Source: Streptomyces fumigatiscleroticus
Lineage (GTDB): Bacteria; Actinomycetota; Actinomycetes; Streptomycetales; Streptomycetaceae
DNA length: 64,000 nt
NCBI RefSeq assembly: GCF_014647975.1
Contig: NZ_BMQF01000003.1
Coordinates: 653,594 to 717,593, forward strand
Direction: 5' to 3'
Position 1 is the stretch's first letter; each line of letters opens with the position of its first letter. The notes under the pieces were generated by a model. It was not told the DNA's origin. It made no database searches and saw only the letters and a list, made by a program, of their open reading frames with translations. Made by a program: the position numbers and the translations under genes. Below, piece by piece: positions 36,640 through 45,258 of the stretch.

Positions 36640-37734
36640 GTGTCCGCAGTCACCGACCGACTCCCCGACTTCCCCTGGGACAAGCTGGCGCCGTACAAGG
36701 CGACGGCCGCCGCCCATCCGGACGGCATCGTCGACCTGTCCGTCGGCACCCCGGTCGACCCGGTCCCCGAGCTGATCCAGAAGGCTCTGATCGCCGCGGC
36801 CGACTCGCCGGGCTATCCGACCGTCTGGGGCACGCCCGAGCTGCGCGACGCGATCACCGGCTGGGTGGAGCGCCGGCTGGGCGCCCGGGACGTCACCCAC
36901 CGCCATGTCCTGCCGGTCGTCGGCTCCAAGGAGCTCGTCGCCTGGCTGCCGGCCCAGCTGGGCCTCGGCCCCGGCGACAAGGTGGCCTACCCGCGCCTGG
37001 CCTACCCGACCTACGAGGTCGGCGCCCGCCTGGCCCGCGCGGAGTACGAGGTGTACGACGACCCGACCGAGCTGGACCCGGCGGGCCTGAAGCTGCTGTG
37101 GCTGAACTCGCCGTCGAACCCGACGGGCAAGGTGCTGGGCAAGGAGGAGCTGACCCGGATCGTCGCCTGGGCCCGCGAGCACGGAGTGCTGGTCGTCTCC
37201 GACGAGTGCTACCTGGAGCTGGGCTGGGAGGCCGACCCGGTCTCGGTGCTGCACCCGGACGTCAACGGCGGCTCCTACGACGGTCTGGTGGCCGTCCACT
37301 CCCTGTCCAAGCGCTCCAACCTCGCGGGCTACCGGGCGGCCTTCCTCGCCGGTGACCCGGAGGTCCTGATGCCGCTGCTGGAGATCCGCAAGCACGGCGG
37401 CATGATGACCTCGGCGCCCACGCAGGCGGCGGTGGTGGCGGCCCTCGGCGACGACGAGCACGTCCGCGTCCAGCGCGAGCGCTACGCGGCCCGCCGCACC
37501 CTGCTGCGCGAGGCGCTGCTGGGCCACGGCTTCCGCATCGAGCACAGCGAGGCCAGCCTCTACCTGTGGGCGACCCGGGAGGAGTCCTGCTGGGAGACGG
37601 TGGCCCACCTGGCCGAGCGCGGCATCCTGGTCGCGCCGGGCGACTTCTACGGCCCGGCGGGCGAGCGGTTCGTCCGGGTGGCGCTGACCGCGACGGACGA
37701 GCGGGTCCGGGCCGCGGTGGAGCGGCTGGCGTGA
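36640..37734 (+). CDS. dapC: Succinyldiaminopimelate transaminase DapC
   Basis: The 364-residue class I/II PLP aminotransferase is of the actinobacterial DapC type and forms N-succinyl-LL-2,6-diaminopimelate for lysine and LL-DAP peptidoglycan. The PLP lysine is in HSLSKRSNLAGYR, and cofactor residues are visible in LNSPSNPTGKVL and VVSDECYLELGW. GTG start at 36640. dapE, acting next in the same pathway, is 2 kb downstream, supporting the assignment. Confidence 0.93.
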   Translation: MSAVTDRLPDFPWDKLAPYKATAAAHPDGIVDLSVGTPVDPVPELIQKALIAAADSPGYPTVWGTPELRDAITGWVERRLGARDVTHRHVLPVVGSKELVAWLPAQLGLGPGDKVAYPRLAYPTYEVGARLARAEYEVYDDPTELDPAGLKLLWLNSPSNPTGKVLGKEELTRIVAWAREHGVLVVSDECYLELGWEADPVSVLHPDVNGGSYDGLVAVHSLSKRSNLAGYRAAFLAGDPEVLMPLLEIRKHGGMMTSAPTQAAVVAALGDDEHVRVQRERYAARRTLLREALLGHGFRIEHSEASLYLWATREESCWETVAHLAERGILVAPGDFYGPAGERFVRVALTATDERVRAAVERLA

Positions 37735-37757
37735 GACGACGCGAAGTGACGTGAGAC

Positions 37758-37797
37758 GGCGACGGGGCCCGGGGGAAGAACCCCGGGCCCCGTCGCC
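37758..37797. terminator. Bidirectional terminator after dapC
   Basis: A perfect 17-bp stem (37758-37774 with 37781-37797) and a six-base loop sit between convergent dapC and the secreted-protein gene. No T-run; stability alone makes a terminator likely. Confidence 0.85.
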
Positions 37798-37850
37798 GTA
37801 CGGAACCGTGCGAAGCCGTGCCGGCCGTGGTGGCCGGTCGCGGCCGGACG

Positions 37851-38300
37851 TCAGCCGAGCGGCAGCCCCTTGACCGGCAGGGAGTCGGCCGCGGGCAGGC
37901 CCTCCTTGCCCAGCGAGTCGGTCGGCAGGCCGTCCTCGGTGGCCGACCGCGCGGCACCGCCGACGATGTCCCCGGCGGTGCCGGCCGCGTCACCGGCCGC
38001 CTTCTGCGCGGCGGGCGTGGCCTTCTTGACGACATGGCCGCCGGTCTTGCCCGCGGCCGGCACGCCCTTCTTGACGGCCTTGCTGCCGGCGTTGCCCGCG
38101 ATTCCGGTGACGTGCTGGGCGGCCTCGTCGGCGGTGTTGCCGACGTTCGCCCCGTCCAGGGCGGTGAGCCCGCCGAGGTTCGGGGTGGCCGGCAGTTCGG
38201 GGGCCGCGCTGGCGGAGCCGGCCGCACCGACCCCGGCAGCCGCCCCCGCAGCGACGAACAGCGCGGCACGGGCGATCCGGCGGGTCAGAGGGAGGGACAT
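37851..38300 (-). CDS. Small secreted protein, unknown function
   Basis: The 149-residue protein has a Sec signal peptide with ASA|AP cleavage expected after residue 32. The mature part is Ala/Gly/Lys-rich with KKGVPAAGKTGGHVVKKATP and no cysteine, and ends in VKGLPLG. GAAGGAG ribosome-binding site 5 bases before the ATG. Streptomyces databases often label relatives 'ATP-binding protein' without visible motif; I see none. Confidence 0.78.
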   Translation of the reverse strand: MSLPLTRRIARAALFVAAGAAAGVGAAGSASAAPELPATPNLGGLTALDGANVGNTADEAAQHVTGIAGNAGSKAVKKGVPAAGKTGGHVVKKATPAAQKAAGDAAGTAGDIVGGAARSATEDGLPTDSLGKEGLPAADSLPVKGLPLG

Positions 38301-38623
38301 GGTGCTCCTTCGACGGGAGTGAACGGTGAAGTGCCCGGTACTGCCCGGTGCTTGCTCGTCCGACGGAGCGTCCGGGCTCGGACGCAGTGACTACCGCTCG
38401 AAGCCCGCGAAGGTTGCGGCGCGACAATGTAAAGAGTTGGCAATGCGTCGCATAATCGGCTGCGGATAAAAACGGGCAAAAAGGTTCCGGTCCGAAAGTG
38501 TGCGGAATGCTTCCCGCCCTGTGTTTTCAAGGGTTCGGGCCAATCGGCGGGTGACAGCGCGAAAACCTGATCACCCCGTCGCCCACGCTCCGCACGAGTA
38601 ACCCTCACGAGCGAGGGATCGCA
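38301..38623. other. Intergenic region with AT-rich promoter area
   Basis: 323 bases between two minus-strand genes. The segment 38420-38540 is AT-rich for this genome and contains the perfect 11-bp palindrome ATGCGTCGCAT (38443-38453), a possible operator for the secreted-protein gene. A weak CCCTC/GAGGG hairpin near 38605-38620 may end the 38624 gene. No credible coding sequence. Confidence 0.5.
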
Positions 38624-39619
38624 CTACTGCGCGGTCAGGATCCGGACCGAGTCGGCGGCGGAACCGGCGTCCGCTTGCGCGCCCCGGGCGCCGTCCGAGG
38701 CCACCGGGCGCCACTGGCTGTCGGTGCTGCCGGCGGTCCACTCACGCCCGGCGTAGGTGACCCGCTGGATGTGCAGCGCCGAGGCGTTGGCCACCGCCCA
38801 GTGCGCAAGCTGCCAGCCGTGCCGCCGCAGGCTGGGCGCCGTGGCCGAGTCCGTGCCGCCGGTCACGGGCAGCGTCACGGTCCGTCCGCCGGACGCGCCC
38901 GTCGCGCTCGCGGACGGCGACGGCGTGCCCGCCGCGGCCTTGCTCGCCTCCGCGCCGGCCGGCTGGAGCATGTCGCGGCCGAAGTCCCGCACCACCGCGG
39001 CCCGTACCGCGTCCGGCCCGGCGGTCCCGGTGGTGTCCGGGCGCCCGTCGCAGGTGAGCGTGGCCGCCGCCCGGCCGGTGAGCGCGGCGGCGAGCAGCGT
39101 GGCGTCCGTCTCGTGCTTGGCGTACGCCTGCGGGAAGCCGCTGCGCTGCACGCGCTGGGCGGCGACGGTGAGGGGCAGTTCCGTGTAGTTCCGCACCTTG
39201 ACCAGATGGTCGTAGAACCTGCCCGCCGCGTACGCCGGATCCATGATCTCCTTCGGTGTGCCCCAGCCCTGCGAGGGCCGCTGCTGGAACAGGCCGAGCG
39301 AATCGCGGTCGCCGTGCCGGATGTTGCGCAGCCCGGACTCCTGAAGGGCGGTCGCCAGCGCGATGGTCACGGCACGCTCGGGCAGGTCGCGCGCGGTGCC
39401 CACGGCCGTGATGGCGGCCGCGTTGACCGCCTGCTCCGGCGTGAACTCGAAGGCCGCCCCGTCGTCCCCCGCGGAGACGACCCGGCAGCCCGGCCCGCCC
39501 GCGCCTCCGGTGACGTACTGCACCGCGAGGTACCCCGCGACCGCGAGCAGGACCACGAAGGCCGCCCCGAGGCGGAGGAGGCGACCGCGGCGTGAACGGA
39601 AGGTGGACTGCTCCTGCAC
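38624..39619 (-). CDS. Membrane-anchored lysozyme-like protein
   Basis: The 331-residue protein has a basic N-terminus (TFRSRRGRLLRL), one membrane helix at about residues 15-37 and an external part. The motif ALQESGLRNIRHGDRDSLGLFQQRPSQGWG resembles lysozyme/transglycosylase folds, with Glu as possible catalytic acid. A Ser/Thr/Ala linker (about 225-250) leads to a C-terminal domain. Databases often call relatives 'heavy metal transporter', which this sequence does not support. GTG start at 39619; ribosome-binding site weak. Confidence 0.78.
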   Translation of the reverse strand: MQEQSTFRSRRGRLLRLGAAFVVLLAVAGYLAVQYVTGGAGGPGCRVVSAGDDGAAFEFTPEQAVNAAAITAVGTARDLPERAVTIALATALQESGLRNIRHGDRDSLGLFQQRPSQGWGTPKEIMDPAYAAGRFYDHLVKVRNYTELPLTVAAQRVQRSGFPQAYAKHETDATLLAAALTGRAAATLTCDGRPDTTGTAGPDAVRAAVVRDFGRDMLQPAGAEASKAAAGTPSPSASATGASGGRTVTLPVTGGTDSATAPSLRRHGWQLAHWAVANASALHIQRVTYAGREWTAGSTDSQWRPVASDGARGAQADAGSAADSVRILTAQ

Positions 39620-39704
39620 GCGTACAAGGTACTGGAGGTCACGGTGGCCCCCGCGCACGGTGGGGACGATGAGCGCCAGGTCACCGCGGGCTAGGGTCGA
39701 CGGC

Positions 39705-40784
39705 ATGGCCGATACCCCGCTTGACCTCACCCTGGACGCTGCGCGGCTGACCGCCCAGCTCGTCGACCTCCCCTCCGTCAGCGGCACCGAGAAGCCGCTC
39801 GCCGACGCCGTCGAGACCGCGCTGCGCGCCCTGCCGCACCTGACGGTCGACCGGTACGGCAACAACATCGTGGCCCGGACCGCTCTCGGGCGGGCGGAGC
39901 GGGTGATCCTGGCCGGTCACATCGACACCGTGCCGATCGCGGACAACGTGCCGTCGCGGCTGGACGACGACGGCTTCCTGTGGGGCTGCGGCACCTGCGA
40001 CATGAAGTCCGGCGTCGCGGTACAGCTGCGCATCGCCGCCACGGTCCCCGCGCCCAACCGCGACCTGACCTTCGTCTTCTACGACAACGAGGAGGTCGCC
40101 GCCGAGCTCAACGGGCTCAGGCATGTGGCCGAGGCGCGTCCGGAGTGGCTTCAGGGCGACTTCGCGGTGCTGCTGGAGCCCTCGGACGGTCAGGTCGAGG
40201 GCGGCTGCCAGGGCACCCTGCGGGTGCTGCTGAGGACCGAGGGGGAGCGCGCCCACTCCGCGCGGAGCTGGATGGGGTCCAACGCCATCCACGCGGCGGC
40301 CCCGATCCTGGCCCGGCTGGCGTCCTACGAGCCGCGCCGCCCCGTCATCGACGGGCTGGAGTACCGCGAGGGCCTCAACGCGGTCGGCATCTCGGGCGGC
40401 GTGGCCGGCAACGTCATCCCGGACGCGTGCGTGGTCACGGTCAATTTCCGCTACGCGCCCGACCGCAGCGAGGAGGAGGCGCTGGCCCATGTCCGCGAGG
40501 TCTTCGCCGGCTGCGGGGTGGCGGAGTTCGTGGTGGACGACCACAGCGGCGCGGCCCTGCCGGGCCTCACGCACCCCGCCGCCGCGGCCTTCATCGAGGC
40601 GGTGGGCGGCACCCCGCAGCCCAAGTACGGCTGGACGGACGTCTCCCGTTTCAGCGCCCTGGGCATCCCCGCGGTCAACTACGGTCCCGGCAACCCGCAC
40701 CTGGCGCACAAGCGGGACGAACGCGTCGACACGGCGAAGATCCTGGCGGGGGAGGAGCGGCTGCGGGCCTGGCTGACGGCGTGA
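39705..40784 (+). CDS. dapE: Succinyl-diaminopimelate desuccinylase DapE
   Basis: The 359-residue M20 metallopeptidase hydrolyses N-succinyl-LL-DAP to LL-DAP. Metal ligands are visible in LAGHIDTVP, GCGTCDMKSG, FYDNEEVAAELNG (catalytic Glu plus ligand) and the terminal GPGNPHLAHKRDE. ATG 39705 has AGGG 8 bases upstream. It works with DapC in this window to supply peptidoglycan LL-DAP and lysine. Confidence 0.95.
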   Translation: MADTPLDLTLDAARLTAQLVDLPSVSGTEKPLADAVETALRALPHLTVDRYGNNIVARTALGRAERVILAGHIDTVPIADNVPSRLDDDGFLWGCGTCDMKSGVAVQLRIAATVPAPNRDLTFVFYDNEEVAAELNGLRHVAEARPEWLQGDFAVLLEPSDGQVEGGCQGTLRVLLRTEGERAHSARSWMGSNAIHAAAPILARLASYEPRRPVIDGLEYREGLNAVGISGGVAGNVIPDACVVTVNFRYAPDRSEEEALAHVREVFAGCGVAEFVVDDHSGAALPGLTHPAAAAFIEAVGGTPQPKYGWTDVSRFSALGIPAVNYGPGNPHLAHKRDERVDTAKILAGEERLRAWLTA

Positions 40785-40885
40785 CCGGCGGCAGCGGAAG
40801 GTGTTTGTGTTTGCGCCGCTCCATGGCGGACATGCTGAGGTCCCTGGTCCGTAACCCGCGTAGATCTACGCTGAGGCGGAAAGAC

Positions 40886-40914
40886 CCTTCCCCGCTCCCC
40901 GGGAGCGGGGAAGG
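40886..40914 (+). promoter_or_regulatory. Stable stem-loop in front of the LOG-family gene
   Basis: A perfect 13-bp stem (40886-40898 with 40902-40914) with a 3-base loop ends 20 bases before the ATG at 40935. It could close dapE transcription or act as a 5'-leader structure. An upstream GTAGATCTAC palindrome (40860-40869) is nearby. Confidence 0.6.
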
Positions 40915-40934
40915 CCCGATGCGAGGGAGCGCAC

Positions 40935-41693
40935 ATGGCTACCGGTAACCCCGAGGGGAAGAAGCAGCCGCCGGACGAGCAGCGCCTGGGACCGGTCCTC
41001 AGGAGGCGGGGCCAGGTCCAGGCGAGCACGACGGACCAGCGGCTGCTGGACGAGCGGGCCCCCACGGACTGGGTCCACACCGACCCCTGGCGTGTGCTGC
41101 GCATCCAGTCCGAGTTCATCGAGGGCTTCGGCACCCTGGCCGAGCTGCCGCCCGCCATCAGCGTCTTCGGCTCGGCCCGCACCCCCGCCGACTCCCCGGA
41201 GTACGAGGCCGGGGTGCGGCTCGGACGGGGCCTGGTGGAGGCCGGGTTCGCGGTGATCACCGGCGGTGGGCCGGGGGCCATGGAGGCGGCCAACAAGGGC
41301 GCCTGCGAGGCGCACGGCACCTCGGTGGGCCTGGGCATCGAGCTGCCGTTCGAGCAGGGGCTGAACAAGTACGTCGACATCGGGCTCAACTTCCGGTACT
41401 TCTTTGTCCGGAAAATGATGTTTGTGAAGTATGCCCAGGGGTTCGTGGTGCTGCCCGGCGGCCTCGGCACCCTGGACGAGCTGTTCGAGGCGCTGACCCT
41501 GGTGCAGACCCAGAAGGTGACGCGGTTCCCGATCGTCCTGTTCGGCAGCGACTACTGGGGCGGTCTGGTGGACTGGCTCCGGAACACCGTGGTGGCCCGC
41601 GGCAAGGCCGCCGACGCCGACCTGCTGCTGTTCCACGTGACGGACGACGTGGACGAGGCGGTCGCGCTGGTCTCCAAGGAGGCGGGCCGGTAA
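40935..41693 (+). CDS. LOG family (TIGR00730) protein, putative nucleotide 5'-monophosphate phosphoribohydrolase
   Basis: The 252-residue Rossmann-fold protein has GGGPGAMEAANKGA and PGGLGTLDELFE, the signature of LOG/TIGR00730 enzymes, which split ribose-phosphate from nucleotides, including cytokinin precursors. An N-terminal extension of about 70 residues is typical for actinobacterial members (Rv1205 type). The ATG has GAGGGAG 5 bases upstream. It converges with the folP-like gene, only 11 bases apart. Confidence 0.92.
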   Translation: MATGNPEGKKQPPDEQRLGPVLRRRGQVQASTTDQRLLDERAPTDWVHTDPWRVLRIQSEFIEGFGTLAELPPAISVFGSARTPADSPEYEAGVRLGRGLVEAGFAVITGGGPGAMEAANKGACEAHGTSVGLGIELPFEQGLNKYVDIGLNFRYFFVRKMMFVKYAQGFVVLPGGLGTLDELFEALTLVQTQKVTRFPIVLFGSDYWGGLVDWLRNTVVARGKAADADLLLFHVTDDVDEAVALVSKEAGR

Positions 41694-41704
41694 CCCGCCG
41701 CCCG

Positions 41705-42565
41705 CTACGCCAGTCCCCTGCGGGCCACCGCCGGCGGGCGGTGGCCCGCGATCGACGCCACCATGTCCAGCACCTGCCGGGTCTCGGCGACCTCGTGCAC
41801 CCGGTACACCTGCGCCCCGAGCCACGCCGACACCGCGGTCGTCGCCAGCGTCCCGATCACCCGCTCCTTCACCGGCCGGTCCAGCGTCTCGCCCACGAAG
41901 TCCTTGTTGGACAGGGACACCAGCACCGGCCAGCCGGTGGCCACCATCTCGTCCAGCCGCCGGGTCGCCTCCAGGCTGTGCCGGGTGTTCTTCCCGAAGT
42001 CGTGCCCGGGATCGATCAGCACCGACTCCCGCGGCACGCCCAGCGAGACGGCGCGCTCGGCCAGCCCCAGGGTCACGTCCAGGATGTCGGCCATGACGTC
42101 GTCGTACGTCCTGCGGTGCGGCCGGGTGCGCGGCTCGGCGCCGCCCGCGTGGGTGCACACCAGACCCGCCCCGTACCGCGCGGCGACCTCCGCCAGCCGG
42201 GGATCGACGCCGCCCCAGGCGTCGTTCAGCAGATCCGCGCCCGCCTCGCACACGGCCTCGCCGACCTCGTGCCGCCAGGTGTCGACGCTGATCACGACGT
42301 CCGGGAAGCGCCGCCGCACCTCCGCGACGAAGCCGACGGTCCGCCGCGCCTCCTCCTCGGCCGTGACCTCCTCGCCCGGCCCCGCCTTGACCCCGCCGAT
42401 GTCGACGATCGCGGCGCCCTCGGCCACCGCCTGCTCCACGCGGGCGAGCGCCGGCTCGTCGCGGAAGGTCGCACCCTGGTCGTAGAAGGAGTCCGGGGTC
42501 CGGTTCACGATCGCCATGATCACCGGCTCGTGCGGCTCGAACTCGCGCCTGCCCAGCCTGAGCAT
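41705..42565 (-). CDS. folP: FolP2-like dihydropteroate synthase homolog
   Basis: The 286-residue TIM-barrel protein of the DHPS family starts IMAIVNRTPDSFYDQG. The second loop reads DIGGVKAGPGEEV, where active enzymes usually have GGESTRPGA, and the usual SRK is SNK (LVSLSNKDFVG). It therefore looks like the mycobacterial FolP2 paralog (Rv1207), which is reported to lack DHPS activity. The neighbours LOG, DivIVA and tag match that locus. True function uncertain. Confidence 0.85.
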   Translation of the reverse strand: MLRLGRREFEPHEPVIMAIVNRTPDSFYDQGATFRDEPALARVEQAVAEGAAIVDIGGVKAGPGEEVTAEEEARRTVGFVAEVRRRFPDVVISVDTWRHEVGEAVCEAGADLLNDAWGGVDPRLAEVAARYGAGLVCTHAGGAEPRTRPHRRTYDDVMADILDVTLGLAERAVSLGVPRESVLIDPGHDFGKNTRHSLEATRRLDEMVATGWPVLVSLSNKDFVGETLDRPVKERVIGTLATTAVSAWLGAQVYRVHEVAETRQVLDMVASIAGHRPPAVARRGLA

Positions 42566-42742
42566 CCCCTGTGACCTCTCCCTGTTCGTCCTGGTTGTGG
42601 GCCGCCTGCGACCCTAACCGTCAGACTCGCATGGCACGATCGGACCCTGACACATTCGACTGCGACACAGTCGACTCGACACTTGCCGGACTTACCGGCC
42701 GGCGCACGGGTGCGCCGGCACAGAGCGTGGGGACCTCAAGCG

Positions 42743-43096
42743 ATGGTTATGTTCCTGTTCCTGGTCGTCGCCCTCGCCGTCGTGGTCGCCGCGGTGACAC
42801 TCGCGGTGCTGGGCGGCGGCGAGAACGGCCCGCTGCCCGAGGCCGCCCCCGAGCGGCTGCGGGACCCCCTGCCCCCGGACCGCCCGGTGGGCCGCGCGGA
42901 CGTGGAGGGCCTCCGCTTCCCGCTGGCCGTCCGCGGCTACCGGATGGCGGACGTGGACGACGCCCTGGGCCGGCTGGGCGCCGAGCTCGCCGAGCGCGAC
43001 GCCCGCATCGCGGAGCTGGAGTCCGCGCTGGCCGGCGCCCGGGCCGCCGCCGCCCACGTCTCCATGGAGAAGCCCGGCCGGGAGGAGCGGCAGTGA
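42743..43096 (+). CDS. Membrane protein with a short DivIVA-like domain
   Basis: The 117-residue protein has one N-terminal membrane helix (about residues 3-25) and then RFPLAVRGYRMADVDDALGRL, a DivIVA-like motif, followed by a predicted coiled coil (AELAERDARIAELESALAGAR). ATG 42743; a second ATG two codons later is also possible. GTGA overlap with tag. Corresponds to the Rv1209 position. DivIVA relatives guide polar growth, but a role for this one is not shown. Confidence 0.87.
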   Translation: MVMFLFLVVALAVVVAAVTLAVLGGGENGPLPEAAPERLRDPLPPDRPVGRADVEGLRFPLAVRGYRMADVDDALGRLGAELAERDARIAELESALAGARAAAAHVSMEKPGREERQ

Positions 43097-43677
43097 GCGC
43101 CGGGGCGGCCGTCGCGGGCACGGACGGCGCGCTGCGCTGCCCCTGGGCCCTGTCCACCGCGGAGTACGTGACCTACCACGACCAGGAGTGGGGCCGCCCG
43201 GTCCACGGCGACGACGCGCTCTACGAACGCCTGAGCCTGGAGGCCTTCCAGTCCGGCCTGTCCTGGATCACCATCCTGCGCCGCCGCCCCGGCTTCCGGG
43301 CCGCCTTCGCCGGCTTCGAGATCGCGTCCGTGGCGGCCTTCACCGACGACGACCGCGAGCGCCTGCTGGCCGACCCCGGGATCATCCGCAACCGAGCGAA
43401 GATCGACGCGACGCTCGCCAACGCCCGGGTGCTCGCCGAGTGGTCCCCGGGCGAGCTGGACGAGCTGATCTGGTCCCACGCCCCGGATCCGGCCGGGCGC
43501 CCGGTTCCCAGGACCCTGGCCGACGTGCCCGCGGTCACCCCCGAGTCGACGGCCCTGTCCAAGGCGCTGAAGAAGCGGGGCCTGCGCTTCGTCGGCCCGA
43601 CGACGGCGTACGCGCTGATGCAGGCGTGCGGACTGGTCGACGACCACCTGGCGGACTGCGCGGCCCGCCGGACCTGA
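43093..43677 (+). CDS. tag: DNA-3-methyladenine glycosylase I
   Basis: The 194-residue helix-hairpin-helix glycosylase Tag removes 3-methyladenine from alkylated DNA. Visible are RCPWAL near the N-terminus and YHDQEWGRPVHGD, and a zinc site formed by Cys in RCPW, His in YHDQEWG and the C-terminal DDHLADC. GTG start overlapping the preceding stop. Confidence 0.95.
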   Translation: MSAGAAVAGTDGALRCPWALSTAEYVTYHDQEWGRPVHGDDALYERLSLEAFQSGLSWITILRRRPGFRAAFAGFEIASVAAFTDDDRERLLADPGIIRNRAKIDATLANARVLAEWSPGELDELIWSHAPDPAGRPVPRTLADVPAVTPESTALSKALKKRGLRFVGPTTAYALMQACGLVDDHLADCAARRT

Positions 43678-43803
43678 ACAGGCCCGGTGACGTTCCGGCG
43701 CGCGGCGGAGCGGTGCCCCGAAGGGGCGCGGGGAACTGCGCGACCGGCCGCGACGGACCCGCGGACGGTGCACCGGACCTCCGGCAGAGCGCTCAGGTCC
43801 CGG

Positions 43804-44619
43804 TCACCGGCCCAGGTACGTGGGCTTCTCCTTGTTCACGAACGCCCGGACCGCGATCATGTGGTCCTCGGAGGCCCCGGCCCGGGTCTGGAGCTCGTCC
43901 TCCTTCTCCAGGGTCTCCTGAAGGGAGTGCGAGAGCCCGTACGCCACGGACTCCTTCAGCGCCGCGTACGCCACCGTCGGCCCCTCGGCCAGCGCCCGGG
44001 CCAGCTGCTCGGCCGCGCCGCGCAGCTCCCCCGCCGGCACCACCCGGTTGGCGATCCCCAGCTCGTACGCCTCCTGCGCGCCGATGCTGCGCGGGAAGAG
44101 CAGCAGGTCGGTGGCGCGGCCGGGGCCCACCACCCGCGGCAGCGTCCAGGAGATCCCGGAGTCGGCGGTCAGCGCCACCCCCGCGAAGGAGGTGTTGAAG
44201 GACGCCGTGTCCGCCACGATCCGGTAGTCCGCGGCCAGCGCGAACCCGAAGCCGGCCCCGGCCGCGACCCCGTTCACCGCCGCGACCACCGGCTTACGCG
44301 CCCCCGCCAGCGCCCGCACGATCGGGTTGTAGTGCTCGCGCACCGTGCTCATGGTCCCGCCCGGGGCCTCGTCCGAACCGGGCGACCGGTCCGCCGCCAG
44401 CAACCCGATGTGCTCCTTGAGGTCCTGGCCGACACAGAACGCCCGCTCGCCGGCCGCGGTCAGCAGCACCGCCCGCACGGCGTCGTCGTCCGCCGCGGAC
44501 CGCACCGCGTCCCGGAGGGCGGCCTTGGTCGCGACGTCCAGTGCGTTCATCGCCTCGGGGCGGTTCAGCGTGATGGTCGCGAGTCCGTCGCTGACCTCGT
44601 AGAGCACGGTGCCGGTCAT
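43804..44619 (-). CDS. Enoyl-CoA hydratase/isomerase family protein
   Basis: The 271-residue crotonase-fold protein has the oxyanion-hole motif AFCVGQDLKEH and second site VAAVNGVAAGAGFGFALAAD. The catalytic pair of classical hydratases is not both present: the position after SFAGVALTADSG has Asp. It could be a PaaG-like isomerase. ATG 44619 has GGAGGGG upstream. Confidence 0.9.
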   Translation of the reverse strand: MTGTVLYEVSDGLATITLNRPEAMNALDVATKAALRDAVRSAADDDAVRAVLLTAAGERAFCVGQDLKEHIGLLAADRSPGSDEAPGGTMSTVREHYNPIVRALAGARKPVVAAVNGVAAGAGFGFALAADYRIVADTASFNTSFAGVALTADSGISWTLPRVVGPGRATDLLLFPRSIGAQEAYELGIANRVVPAGELRGAAEQLARALAEGPTVAYAALKESVAYGLSHSLQETLEKEDELQTRAGASEDHMIAVRAFVNKEKPTYLGR

Positions 44620-44994
44620 GAGGTGTCCCCTCCGTCGCTGCGGGGACGTACCGACGGGTACGTCCGTTGTCCGGAGGACAGCATGACGGAGATCACCGGC
44701 GCCGGGCCGGAGCCGGGGTGTGACCTGCGTCAAACAATCCGGCTCCGTGGTCGTTCGGCACAAGTGCGCGGGGCGGCGCAGTATCGCAGTCACATCGCCG
44801 AATTGAGTGGTTTTGCTCGCGCGCGTTGCCCAAGCGATGCCGACCGATGTTGGTCATCGGGTCCTGAGATGCGGGATAATGGCTTGGAAGCAATGTGTTC
44901 GATGCCGGTGACGCGTGTCCCTTGCCGGACCGCGCGTGCCCTTCAGGGGCCGTCGGCTTTGACGATGAGCTGGGTTTCAGGAAGGGGAACGAGC
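44620..44994. other. Intergenic region with a candidate promoter for the DUF3117 gene
   Basis: 375 bases between the divergent enoyl-CoA hydratase and DUF3117 genes. TTGGTC (44850-44855) and GATAAT (44875-44880) form a loosely spaced promoter (19 bases; 18 if TGGTCA is used), about 110 bases before the small gene. No further gene is apparent. Confidence 0.4.
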
Positions 44995-45162
44995 ATGGCG
45001 GCCATGAAGCCGCGGACGGGCGACGGCCCGCTCGAGGTGACCAAGGAGGGGCGGGGCATCGTCATGCGCGTTCCGCTCGAAGGCGGCGGTCGGCTCGTCG
45101 TCGAGCTGACCCCTGACGAGGCCGACGCGCTGGGCGACGCCCTCAAGAAGGTCGTCGGCTGA
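44995..45162 (+). CDS. DUF3117 small protein
   Basis: The 55-residue protein starts MAAMKPRTGDGPLEVTKEGR and ends in DALGDALKKVVG. I recognise it as DUF3117 (Rv1211 type), highly conserved in Actinobacteria; function unknown. The ATG is preceded by AGGAAGGGG. It is basic at the N-terminus and compact. Confidence 0.93.
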   Translation: MAAMKPRTGDGPLEVTKEGRGIVMRVPLEGGGRLVVELTPDEADALGDALKKVVG

Positions 45163-45187
45163 CGCGCAAGCGACCATACCTGTTCAG

Positions 45188-45217
45188 TGCCCCGGTACCG
45201 CACGCGGTACCGGGGCA
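45188..45217. terminator. Bidirectional terminator after the DUF3117 gene
   Basis: A 14-bp inverted repeat (TGCCCCGGTACCGC at 45188-45201 with 45204-45217), with a closely spaced centre, sits between two convergent genes. A second GC-rich hairpin (GCCCGGCG/CGCCGGGC) follows at about 45230-45247. Confidence 0.8.
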
Positions 45218-45258
45218 GCTGTTTCCGGGGCCCGGCGCTCGCCGGGCGCCGCCCCCGG

